A stretch of 64,000 bases of DNA from an uncultured Aquimarina sp. (lineage in GTDB: Bacteria > Bacteroidota > Bacteroidia > Flavobacteriales > Flavobacteriaceae), in the NCBI GenBank assembly GCA_947498775.1, contig CANMLL010000023.1:1-64000 (forward strand), read 5' to 3'. Shown piece after piece: positions 20,101 through 25,660 of the stretch (its first letter is position 1; each line of letters begins with the position of its first letter). The notes under the pieces were generated by a model. That model worked only from the letters and a program-made list of their open reading frames with translations. It had not been told where the DNA came from and ran no database searches. The translations under genes and the position numbers were made by a program.

Positions 20101-21857
20101 TGATATTCTCAGCGACTGTAAATACAGTGGCTATAACTACAGGAGACCCAACGGTAACCTATACCTCGGATAATACAAATCCAGATCCAACGAATGCCAA
20201 TACTACGATTACGGCAACCAGCCCAGTAGTGGCTGATGGTATAGCTACTTCTACAGTAACAGTAACATTATCCGATGCCAATGGTAATGCATTAACTGCG
20301 GGAGGAGCTACAGTAGGTATTACATCAGATTCGACAACAGCTACTTTAGTAGGTGCTATTGTAGATAACGGAGATGGTACATATACGGCTCAGTTTAGTA
20401 ACACCACAGCAGAGAGTGTAACAATTTCAGCAACTGTAGATGGTACAGCAATTACTACAGGAGATGCTACAGTAGTCTTTGAATCAGACAATACGAACCC
20501 GGATCCAACGAATGTCAATACAACAATTACTGCAACTGGTCCGGTGAATGCAAATGGAACTGATGTGTCGACAGTAACAGTGCAGTTAGCGGATGCCAGT
20601 GGTAATTTAATTACCACTGGAGGTGAGACTGTAGTATTAGCAGTAACAGGAAATGCAGTCCTTGTGAGTGGTGTGACGGACAATGGCGATGGTATATACA
20701 CCGCTACTTTCAGTAATTTATTGGTAGAGTCAGTAACTATTACTGGTACTTTAAATGGAACTACCATCAGTGATAACGCTGTAATTAGCTTTATTTTGGA
20801 TACAGATCCGAATTGTACCGTGAACTGTGATGACAATAATGATGGCACTTGTGATCGCAACTGTGATGACGATGGTAATGGAACCTGTGACCGCAACTGT
20901 GACGACGACAATGATGGTACCTGTGATCGCAACTGTGATGACGACAATGATGGTACCTGTGACCGCAATTGTGATGATAATAATGATGGTACCTGTGATC
21001 GCAATTGTGATGATAATAATGATGGTACCTGTGATCGCAACTGTGATGACGACAATGATGGTACCTGTGACCGCAACTGTGATGACGACAATGATGGCAC
21101 TTGTGACCGCAACTGTGATGACGACAATGATGGTACCTGTGACCGCAATTGTGATGATAATAATGATGGTACCTGTGACCGCAATTGTGATGATAATAAT
21201 GATGGTACCTGTGATCGCAACTGTGATGACGACAACGATGGTATTTGTGACCGCAACTGTGATGACGACAACGATGGTACCTGTGATCGCAACTGTGATA
21301 ACGATGGTGATGGCACTTGTGATATTTATTGTGATGATGATGGTCAGGATAATGATGGGGATGGTGTGCCGGATATCATAGAATGTCCAAATAACCCTAA
21401 TTGCCCTGATACAGATAACGACGGTATTCCAGACTATAGAGATGACGATGACGACGGAGATGGAATTCCTAATAACGAAGAAGATACTGATAACGATGGA
21501 GATCCAACCAATGATGATTGTGATAATGATGGCGTGCCTAATTTCTTGGATAGTGATTCTTGTGGCATAACCGATATTCCAAAAGGTTTCTCGCCAAATG
21601 GCGATGGGGTTAATGATACCTGGGTAATTCCCGGTATAGAAGCCTTTCCGAATCATCAGATAAGACTCTTTAATAGATGGGGTAGTGAAGTGTTCTCTGC
21701 AGTAAATTATCAGAACGATTGGAACGGAGTTTCTAATGGTAAACGAGTCTTTGGTAGTTCGAGTGATCAATTGCCACCAGGAGCGTATTACTACATTATT
21801 GAAACAGGAACAAATGATGTGCCGTCATTTACAGGATGGATATATATAAACTATTAA
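11151..21857 (+). CDS. Giant T9SS-secreted multidomain adhesin (3568 aa)
   Basis: Signal peptide to about residue 26. A Calx-beta domain (about 28-285) is split by an inserted jelly-roll, CBM-like module (about 115-275). Then a LamG-like module (about 290-505), a probable DUF8202 domain (about 505-690), a long array of Calx-beta and related beta-sandwich repeats with DDD ends (about 700-2365), eight invasin-like Ig domains (about 2367-3215, seven of them about 106 residues each), 14 units of the 12-residue repeat CDDDNDGTCDRN (3226-3393), a type-3-like Asp-rich linker and a type B sorting domain (about 3479-3568; FSPNGDGVNDTW, FNRWGSEVF). Known: Calx-beta and Asp-rich loops bind calcium, and type B domains direct T9SS export. 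Inference: a calcium-stiffened surface filament or gliding adhesin of the SprB type. A PorP/SprF partner follows. Confidence 0.92.
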   Translation: MKKSTFFRNIITTVMLLWIGSTSLCAQATVENISVIEGTSNAVVTVTLPGAAPVGGTTVLYAITANTAVEGLDYTVPGDRIVIPEGISTGTISIPIIGDTTTEDLEDFSISVFTDLANDAGFNSAGTFWTPLSGTNVCTPAIQATLGTAYAFETNPETIYGGSNSSNQVLEVDCQSQGFQNIPTINGVTYTVNFKASRRTAGGPNPASVTVAARNAGTSALLNQLLVTKTNTTFNLATETFLFTATSNSTRIDFTTTNNQGVGLIFDDLSIVPQTADDSATITIVDKTPGDVGANLSLWLKADVGGAAWTDQSGNNTTVTANGTPSLNTNSLNFNDQIAFNGTADYYDLTNAAFENGTGDKAIYVVSQRNTDAGAIYMVSLGTIVNPASNSINFGHWNNFINDPFVSGNAFELTSNDGSWLVNTPAITGYSLTAGIDALYTNGVSLGIAQDNVNVDLLGGTDGKIGAFANSSGFWSGDIAEVIVYNDATTAGRAQIESYLAIKYGITLNSGATAYLDSAGNTVWAVDATYANDIFGIARDDASGLNQEISKSVNNGAVLTVATNTDFTTANDGSRTDLFNQQFLMIGNDGNSGASGDAVSTDLETTTYYERSAREWKSVNTGLITNPVSLQFDGYDDTWVLLKRTINGDFSATTGTTASPLSATGTVTTTLPGTTFFTLARLATSIEFEAAAASADENAAVSNLPNLLIDGTLNEDTNIDVVLNAAGTATLGTDYTFGGNTAALPQTITVSIPAGTYTAASPVALAGLDLGKVNQFDESYAVVRNDPLVPGGSRIDGERSIVAPFTGTYEVTLSAETFSSASTPDGLVRVGTTAFGSSDIFDGGGDRINEITPSKTYTINLTQGTTYFFTAIAGGGSVLTDVDMSLDYLPGPLNFAITDETIVEADETIDLTLSNAQSGLVIQEITGGALIDNHIYTITNDDTINVEFASQTAASTDETAADNLPQILVNGQTDTDITFDVIFNTFDSGTAIAGTDYTFTSPTQVTILANTAYDGTTATALSIPAFSIVSDDLVEGDETVGFELSNFGTGAQLNDVNGDFSITQGSIYTITDDDIPEVQIALTPSGGNFIGFADPEISYAEAGNLNYVVRATISGATLIDPLTVTIQNTALTTLDVNDIVGTAFPTTITIAAGETFGDSASIQILNDNVAEPNEKYEAEVVPSADYTIGTANETFELVVVNDDISVEFDNATYAALEDAGTLTLNLSVSGAVTTIAETIDIDITGGTATILSDYTFADPTTVTIPADDYTTAKTVSVDITLVDNEVIEPDETIELALINPSANVSVGSQNTSVATISNDDNVIIEFASGIGASSDESTPDNFVQFLVKGESEQELTFDLSILTFLSSATDGGTDYTLVTPVTLTIPANTNFDGLTPTSLDLTGFSLNDDSLVEGNETIVFDISNFSPNLVEGDVSGDFAFADLFTYTITDDDVAAFTVTPTTLTVGENGGTGTFTVVLDAQPATDVVINVTSNAIAEGTVDVATLTFTNTDWNIPQTVTVTGVDDSAIGDDTVLITLSIDDAASDDAFDPVSDQVVNATFTDDDTANFTVVATTTTLPEGTTETFTVVLTAQPATDVVLDITSSATAEATTDVASVTFTNANWDTPQTVTVQSVEDTNLGDDTADITIAVNTAGSDAVYAAVTSQMVAYTFTNNDVEVTISASASDDEATGGNLPVLLINGTTTVASAVTVSVTGGDAVAGSDFTFTSPQIINVPAGTYDGTAATGIAITGLSITDENAVEPDETIDFEISVPTGQLVLGATTTSTYTIINDDSVIVAFNTAAASDAEATGGNLPTLFLTGEVVNASTVNVALDVSGTATVGTDFTFTTIQVVNIPVGVYDGTAATAIAIPTLSIIDDNLIDPGETIVLNLETPTGDVSLGAITSHTYTITDDETVGFTASETALTIAEDGGTGTFTVVLTAQPVSDVVIDISSSDLLEATTAVTSLTFTNANWNVPQTVTVTGVNDNVIAADTATITAAVNDPGSDDDFDALTDQTVAITLTDDDTAGFTVSPLALIVNENGGTGTFTVVLNAQPDSDVVFDITSADVGEATVDLSTLTFTAANWDVPQTITVTGVDDPQVVDQNTSITIAVNDAGSDDNFDPLADQTVTVDLPNEDIVVGPTLTTAGPYVVDENGGTVTVGVVLGSQPATDVVIDYVVSDPLQGTTSVTQMTFTNANWDISQTLTFTGIDDTDITGDFDVTFTATVNNALSDDSFDGGVVTATITVIDDDLANLAVSIAAGIAPSEPATNGTFTVSVVGGAVNSTGAAITGDVSYSGTAADGTDFNGDATYSIAIGVSSATVTLATQDDFEIEGGETIIATISNPSVGTINVDNANLTIGDDDSIDVTATGTQITTADGVALANGTDTETVSVQLKDAAGNNLLAAGVQVTFALTGSATATSLTVVTDANGLAQIDITNTIAQTVQVTATVDTDNNVTTPEVAVVNGSPASVVFSVDNTNPDGNNANTTIAAISPIVADGTATSTVTVTLADANGNLLTAGGATIVLATTGSAVQVGAVTDNLDGTYTATFSNTLAETVTITGTVNGQAILDDATIEFTSDNANPDPTNVNTTIAATSPVVADGTAISTVTVTLADANGNLLTAGGATIDITSNSTTATLVGSIVDNTDGTYTATYSNTVAEDVIFSATVNTVAITTGDPTVTYTPDNTNPDPTNVNTTITATSPVVADGTAISTLTVTLADANGNALTAGGATVGITSDSTTATQVGTVIDNGDGTYTAFFSNTVAEDVIFSATVNTVAITTGDPTVTYTSDNSNPDPTNVNTTITATSPVVADGTATSTVTVTLADVNGNVLTAGGATVGITSDSTTATLVGSIVDNTDGTYTATYSNTVAEDVIFSATVNTVAITTGDPTVTYTPDNTNPDPTNVNTTIAATSPVVADGTATSTVTVTLADANGNLLTAGGATVAITPNSTTATLVGTILDNADGTYTATYSNTVAEDVIFSATVNTVAITTGDPTVTYTSDNTNPDPTNANTTITATSPVVADGIATSTVTVTLSDANGNALTAGGATVGITSDSTTATLVGAIVDNGDGTYTAQFSNTTAESVTISATVDGTAITTGDATVVFESDNTNPDPTNVNTTITATGPVNANGTDVSTVTVQLADASGNLITTGGETVVLAVTGNAVLVSGVTDNGDGIYTATFSNLLVESVTITGTLNGTTISDNAVISFILDTDPNCTVNCDDNNDGTCDRNCDDDGNGTCDRNCDDDNDGTCDRNCDDDNDGTCDRNCDDNNDGTCDRNCDDNNDGTCDRNCDDDNDGTCDRNCDDDNDGTCDRNCDDDNDGTCDRNCDDNNDGTCDRNCDDNNDGTCDRNCDDDNDGICDRNCDDDNDGTCDRNCDNDGDGTCDIYCDDDGQDNDGDGVPDIIECPNNPNCPDTDNDGIPDYRDDDDDGDGIPNNEEDTDNDGDPTNDDCDNDGVPNFLDSDSCGITDIPKGFSPNGDGVNDTWVIPGIEAFPNHQIRLFNRWGSEVFSAVNYQNDWNGVSNGKRVFGSSSDQLPPGAYYYIIETGTNDVPSFTGWIYINY
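18580..20790 (+). repeat. Intragenic 318-bp repeats encoding Ig-like domains
   Basis: Seven consecutive units, with period exactly 318 bp where measured (unit starts at 19530 and 19848). Central units share long stretches of identical DNA. Each encodes a domain beginning DNTNPDPTNVNTT and containing SPVVADGTA and NGDGTYTA motifs. Near-identity at DNA level points to recent duplication or gene conversion and predicts length variation between strains. Confidence 0.85.
20826..21329 (+). repeat. 14 x 36-bp Cys/Asp-rich coding repeat
   Basis: Fourteen in-frame units of the 12-codon type CDDDNDGTCDRN run from residue 3226. Variants alternate in blocks (DDD or DDN), and the block order of units 3-7 recurs at 9-13 (roughly), suggesting expansion by slippage or unequal exchange. 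Each unit has two Cys and a DxNDG calcium-loop-like core. The repeat also opens long antisense frames, which I do not take as genes. Confidence 0.9.
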
Positions 21858-21927
21858 ATGATATGTAATTATCGGGAGGATGGCATCATACTCATCCTCT
21901 TTATTAAAAACAACAAAATATAAAAAA

Positions 21928-22821
21928 ATGAAAAATTTAAAAACTATATTTTTTGTACTTACGCTATCATTTGTAGTACAAGTTAATGCACAGCAGGATC
22001 CTCACTTTAGCCTTTATAAATATAATATGAATGTTATTACACCAGCCTATGCAGGTACTAATGGCAGCCTGGAAGCATTGTTTGCCGTACGTAGTCAATG
22101 GGTGGGTATCGATGATGGTCCTGAGACATTTAATTTTAATGTTAATTCTCCATTGGGTAAAAACGTGGGTGTAGGACTTAGTGTAGTAAGCGATAATGTT
22201 TTTGTGTTATCCGAAACTCATGTGTATGCAGATTTCTCATATAAAATAAAGGTTGCAGAAGAACTGGATTTATATGCAGGTGTAAAAGCAGGAGGAACCT
22301 TCCTTGATGTGGATCTTGACCAAACTGGTATCCAGGATGATCCTTTGTTCACAGAAAATATAAGCAATTTTAATCCTAATGTTGGGGTCGGATTTTACTT
22401 AAAGGCACCGCAGTATTATGTAACGTTATCGGCTCCGGCACTTTTACAAAATGATCGGTTTGAAAAAGATGGAATAGCACCTGCAGAAGCAAGCGATGAT
22501 ATTGCTCTCTTTTTGGGAGGTGGATATGATTTTGTGGTAAGCCGTTCTCTTGATAATACATTTAAACTGCGCCCTTCTATATTAGCCAGAGCAGTGAGTG
22601 GAAGCCCGGTTTCCGTAGACTTTTCAGCATCAGGGATGTATAACGATCGTATTGAGTTGGGTGCAAATTACAGGCTTGATGAAAGTGTGACCTTCTTTTT
22701 GACATTTGGATTTATAGAAAGCGTCCTCAATTTTGGATATGCTTATGAGTATACCACAAGCGATGTGGGTACATTTAATAATGGTACCCATGAGATCGTG
22801 TTAAAATTAAAATTGAAATAA
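21928..22821 (+). CDS. PorP/SprF family type IX secretion outer-membrane protein (second copy)
   Basis: I place the start at 21928 because the protein then begins MKNLKTIFFVLTLS, a normal signal peptide cleaved after VNAQ; the in-frame ATG at 21880 would add 16 polar residues in front of it. The mature protein of about 275 residues has the family motif DPHFSLYKYN...TPAYAGT and barrel-like strands throughout. The gene starts 70 bp after the giant adhesin, the same arrangement as 1-3399, so it is probably the dedicated partner of that adhesin. Unlike the first module, no PorE-like gene follows. Confidence 0.88.
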   Translation: MKNLKTIFFVLTLSFVVQVNAQQDPHFSLYKYNMNVITPAYAGTNGSLEALFAVRSQWVGIDDGPETFNFNVNSPLGKNVGVGLSVVSDNVFVLSETHVYADFSYKIKVAEELDLYAGVKAGGTFLDVDLDQTGIQDDPLFTENISNFNPNVGVGFYLKAPQYYVTLSAPALLQNDRFEKDGIAPAEASDDIALFLGGGYDFVVSRSLDNTFKLRPSILARAVSGSPVSVDFSASGMYNDRIELGANYRLDESVTFFLTFGFIESVLNFGYAYEYTTSDVGTFNNGTHEIVLKLKLK

Positions 22822-22884
22822 ATAATAACACTAGCTATAGAAAAATAAAAATCAAACCATGTATCTAAAAGATACTTAGTTATC

Positions 22885-23210
22885 AAGAAGCATTTTGACG
22901 ATGTGTTTACTTTAAACCCCCTGTTGTTAGGGGTAATTTCAGGGGGTTTTAATAAAGGTAGACGTCAAACAAAACAAACTATATGTCTAGTAGATGAATA
23001 GTTGTAAAGAAGCATTTTGACGATGTGTTTACTTTTAAACCCCCTGTTGTTAGGGGTAATTTCAGGGGGTTTTAATCTAAAAGTAGACGTCAAACAAACA
23101 AAACAAACGATATGTCTAGTAGATAAATAGTTGTAAAGAAGCATTTTGACGATGTGTTTACTTTTAACCCCCCTGTTTTTAGGGGTAATTTCAGGGGGGT
23201 TTATTTTAAC
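22885..23210 (+). repeat. Three tandem about 122-129-bp repeats, each with a terminator hairpin
   Basis: Units start at 22885, 23007 and 23136 with AAGAAGCATTTTGACGATGTGTTTAC. Each has a strong hairpin AAACCCCCTG/CAGGGGGTTT (22914-22923 with 22940-22949; 23037-23046 with 23063-23072; a variant at 23166-23175 with 23192-23201), followed by T-rich sequence. An outer pair TTTGACG/CGTCAAA extends the stem in the first two units. The first hairpin probably terminates the adhesin-sprF transcript. Why it is triplicated is unclear. Confidence 0.8.
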
Positions 23211-23252
23211 TCAAAAAAAACTTAAAGAATAATAAATTACCTTTTTTATGAT

Positions 23253-23377
23253 GAGGTCTGAAAAGTAACTTTCTCTGTCATTTTGAGCGGAGTCGAGAAA
23301 CAATAACCTTTGGTTTTCAATACATTTCGACTCCGCTCAATGTCACAAGACCTTAGAGAATATACTTTTCAGACCTC
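23253..23377. mobile_element. Short palindromic (MITE/REP-like) element
   Basis: 125 bp bounded by a perfect 15-bp inverted repeat GAGGTCTGAAAAGTA (23253-23267 with 23363-23377). It contains an inner 14-bp inverted repeat TTGAGCGGAGTCGA (23283-23296 with 23327-23340). The inner motif is of a kind I have seen scattered in flavobacterial intergenic regions, which is recollection, not a search. It lies in the leader region of trmH and opens a spurious upstream extension of that frame. Confidence 0.6.
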
Positions 23378-23486
23378 TATTTTGAGTGTTTTTTTAATTG
23401 AATGTAGATTTCGGGAGAACTGTCGGGTTTTTATAATCCGACAGTTCTATTTTAATAAATACGGTGGGATTAGTATTTTAGCAATT

Positions 23487-24137
23487 ATGGTAGATATAAA
23501 ACTTCTCGAATATTTAGAATCATTTCTTACTCCTCGTAGACTTGGATTGTATAAAAAGGTATTAGATCAAAGAACGAATCATTTTACGGTAGCAATAGAG
23601 GATGTATATCAATTGCACAATACAAGTGCCGTGATACGCAGTTGTGATATTTTTGGTATTCAAAATGTGCATGTTATTGAAGAAGTTAATGTAAAACGAA
23701 TCGATCGGGAAATAGCCATGGGTGCACAAAAGTGGGTAGATGTTAATAGATATCCAACTACAAAACAATGCATTAAGACTCTAAAAGAAAAAGGATATCA
23801 AATTGTAGCTACAACACCGCACGATGATTCGAAAGTGTTAAGAGCGTTTGATATAACCAAACCTTCCGCTTTTTTCTTTGGACGAGAACAACAGGGCCTA
23901 AGTGAAACAGTGCTTGAAGCAGCAGAATGTAAATTGCATATTCCAATGGTTGGATTTACCGAAAGTCTTAATATATCAGTTTCTGCAGCGATAATTTTAC
24001 AATATATAACTTCAGAATTAAGAAACGCCAATATTAATTGGCAGTTATCCGAAGAGGAAAAGTTTGAAAAACGAATGGAATGGGCAAAGAAGGTTATCAA
24101 AAGTCATGAACAAATCATTGCACGATATCGCAATTAG
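23487..24137 (+). CDS. trmH: tRNA (guanosine-2'-O-)-methyltransferase, TrmH/SpoU family
   Basis: 216 residues from the ATG at 23487; the frame is open back to 23310, but that part lies in a palindromic element and has no family similarity. SPOUT motifs appear in order: NTSAVIRSCDIFGIQNVHV (motif 1), FFFGREQQGLSE (motif 2) and IPMVGFTESLNISVSAAI (motif 3, knot and SAM site). Known: TrmH methylates G18 of tRNAs. The ESLNISVSAA form and small size fit TrmH better than the rRNA methylase RlmB, which has an extra N-terminal domain. It appears monocistronic. Confidence 0.85.
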   Translation: MVDIKLLEYLESFLTPRRLGLYKKVLDQRTNHFTVAIEDVYQLHNTSAVIRSCDIFGIQNVHVIEEVNVKRIDREIAMGAQKWVDVNRYPTTKQCIKTLKEKGYQIVATTPHDDSKVLRAFDITKPSAFFFGREQQGLSETVLEAAECKLHIPMVGFTESLNISVSAAIILQYITSELRNANINWQLSEEEKFEKRMEWAKKVIKSHEQIIARYRN

Positions 24138-24291
24138 ATTAAGTAAAAGTTATGAAAACAATTGCAACTTTTACATCATATCAAATGGTATCTGGTCTAT
24201 TATAAATTCAAGGTTATATTAGACTAATATTGATTTTATAATAAGTTTAGTATTTCTCGCATACGGTTTGTAGTATTAATTGGTAAATTTC

Positions 24292-24319
24292 TAACAACTA
24301 ACAACTAACAACTAACAAT
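24292..24319 (+). repeat. Heptanucleotide repeat (TAACAAC)4 flush against a start codon
   Basis: Four 7-bp units (last one TAACAAT) occupy 24292-24319, and the ATG of the next gene is at 24320. A change in copy number would alter the ribosome-binding region by 7 nt steps. Confidence 0.8.
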
Positions 24320-24685
24320 ATGGTTATCTGGTTCGAAATTCCGGTTATTAATATGGATAGAGCGAAAGCTTTTTATGAAAAAGTTTTTGATATCGAAATA
24401 AGCTTGTATAAAATGGAAGGTATTGAAATGGGTTGGTTCCCTAATAAAAATGAAGCAGGAATAGCAACCGGTACATTGATTAATGCAGGAGAACACTATA
24501 AACCAAGTAATGATGGAGTTCTAGTGTATTTTTCTTGTGAAGACGTTGCAAATGAAATTGGTAGAGTAGAAGTAGCTGGTGGAAAAGTAGTTTCTGATAA
24601 AAAGCAAATTTCTGAAGAAAATGGATATATGGCTTACTTTATTGACTCAGAAGGAAACAGAATAGCCTTACATTCCTCGAAGTAA
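24320..24685 (+). CDS. VOC (glyoxalase/bleomycin-resistance fold) family protein
   Basis: 121 residues, one full VOC domain with two beta-alpha-beta-beta-beta halves: WFEIPVINMDRAKAFYEKVF at the N-terminus and GYMAYFIDSEGNRIALHS at the C-terminus, with a metal-ligand-type Glu region. Members range from glyoxalases to resistance proteins, and the substrate cannot be told. Its start codon directly follows a heptanucleotide repeat, so no normal ribosome-binding site is seen; Bacteroidota often lack a strong one. Confidence 0.85.
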   Translation: MVIWFEIPVINMDRAKAFYEKVFDIEISLYKMEGIEMGWFPNKNEAGIATGTLINAGEHYKPSNDGVLVYFSCEDVANEIGRVEVAGGKVVSDKKQISEENGYMAYFIDSEGNRIALHSSK

Positions 24686-24707
24686 TATATTTTGCGTTTA
24701 GAAGTAT

Positions 24708-24785
24708 TAGTGTCCGGTAAAGACTCAAGATCGTTATCGCTTCAAGAAAAAAGAGCCAAGACTTTACACAGTTTATTGGACACTA
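24708..24785. mobile_element. Fused ends of a lost insertion sequence (candidate)
   Basis: 78 bp bounded by TAGTGTCC (24708-24715) and GGACACTA (24778-24785). Both ends continue inward with a GTAAAG(A/T)CT motif, the right one with extra bases. This is what remains if an element deletes its body and joins its ends. No transposase remains. Confidence 0.35.
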
Positions 24786-24823
24786 CCCAATGTTTTAAAA
24801 TAAAAATTTCCATCAACCATCAA

Positions 24824-25579
24824 CTACTTTCTATCTAACACCTTATATTCTTCATAGCATTCGCTAATGGCATCTAATATTTGCAGATCATTAGCAAATT
24901 TTATAAAATCGGCAGAGTAGTTGCAATTTCTCAAAATTTCATCAATATCTAGACGTTCTACTTGCAGAAGAGCCATAAGGGTAGCGCGATCAAATTTATT
25001 CTCAAGTAAATTTCTAATTTCATCATCACTCTTCATTTTTCGAAGTTTTCTAAGTTCTTTGGAGCGCTTACTAAATATATTGTATAAGAAATCGGCCGGA
25101 TTAAAAATTGCACCTAATACTTTATTTACTGCACCGGGTTGTCTATTACCTCCCTCGTATCCAGAATTGAGACCAGAAATACTATATCTATAATTATTAT
25201 ATACTGGGATTCTTTTGGCATCAATCTCCAGATACCCTGTTAATTGCACATCTGCAACAATAACTTCTTCAAGAGCAATACCAAGTTCTGTTATCTTGAT
25301 TTTTACTTGGCCAAACTTAATCCAATCATTGGTAACTCTTACTCTAAGAGGTTTGTAACCTATATAAGAAAAATATAACGTGTCATTTACTTTTGCCTGA
25401 ATGTTAAAATCACCGTCACTATTGGTAATAGTACCTATTACTTGAGTAAGGTTCACGATATGAACATTTTCAAGCTTTTGATCGGTTGCTGCATTTAGAA
25501 CTTTTCCAGAAACAGTTTGTTCTTGAGCATATGTTTTTATGCTTAATATAAGGAATATGTATAATAATATTTTCTTCAT
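24824..25579 (-). CDS. Secreted carboxypeptidase-regulatory-like domain protein
   Basis: 251 residues with a signal peptide (MKKILLYIFLILSIKTYAQ). Residues about 22-105 form a CarboxypepD_reg-like beta-sandwich (VSGKVLNAATDQKLENVHI...GTITNSDGDF...SYIGYKP), the module seen at the N-terminus of SusC-type receptors. The rest is a charged helical region without a TonB plug or barrel, so this is not a receptor. Homologues of unknown role are common in flavobacteria. The TAG stop codon is directly followed by heptamers TTGATGG, twice (24810-24823). Confidence 0.75.
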   Translation of the reverse strand: MKKILLYIFLILSIKTYAQEQTVSGKVLNAATDQKLENVHIVNLTQVIGTITNSDGDFNIQAKVNDTLYFSYIGYKPLRVRVTNDWIKFGQVKIKITELGIALEEVIVADVQLTGYLEIDAKRIPVYNNYRYSISGLNSGYEGGNRQPGAVNKVLGAIFNPADFLYNIFSKRSKELRKLRKMKSDDEIRNLLENKFDRATLMALLQVERLDIDEILRNCNYSADFIKFANDLQILDAISECYEEYKVLDRK

Positions 25580-25660
25580 ATAATAGTAAGGCGTTCAATA
25601 TATATAGTTAAGATAACATAAAAATCACGCCAAAATCATAGTACTATGTTAATGTATGAT

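Noticed and set aside
20390..21770. Long minus-strand ORFs of 308 and 339 codons
   Set aside because: Antisense frames opened by the 36-bp repeat; composition is monotonous (SQLRSQVPSL, ITITIVVVIT).
21880..21927. Upstream start for the second PorP/SprF gene
   Set aside because: Would put 16 polar residues ahead of a normal signal peptide.
23310..23486. N-terminal extension of TrmH
   Set aside because: Lies in a palindromic element; the family N-terminus begins at the ATG at 23487.
24143..24174. Terminator after trmH (GTAAAAGTT/AACTTTTAC)
   Set aside because: A 9-bp AT-only-rich stem without a proper U-tract; too weak to call.
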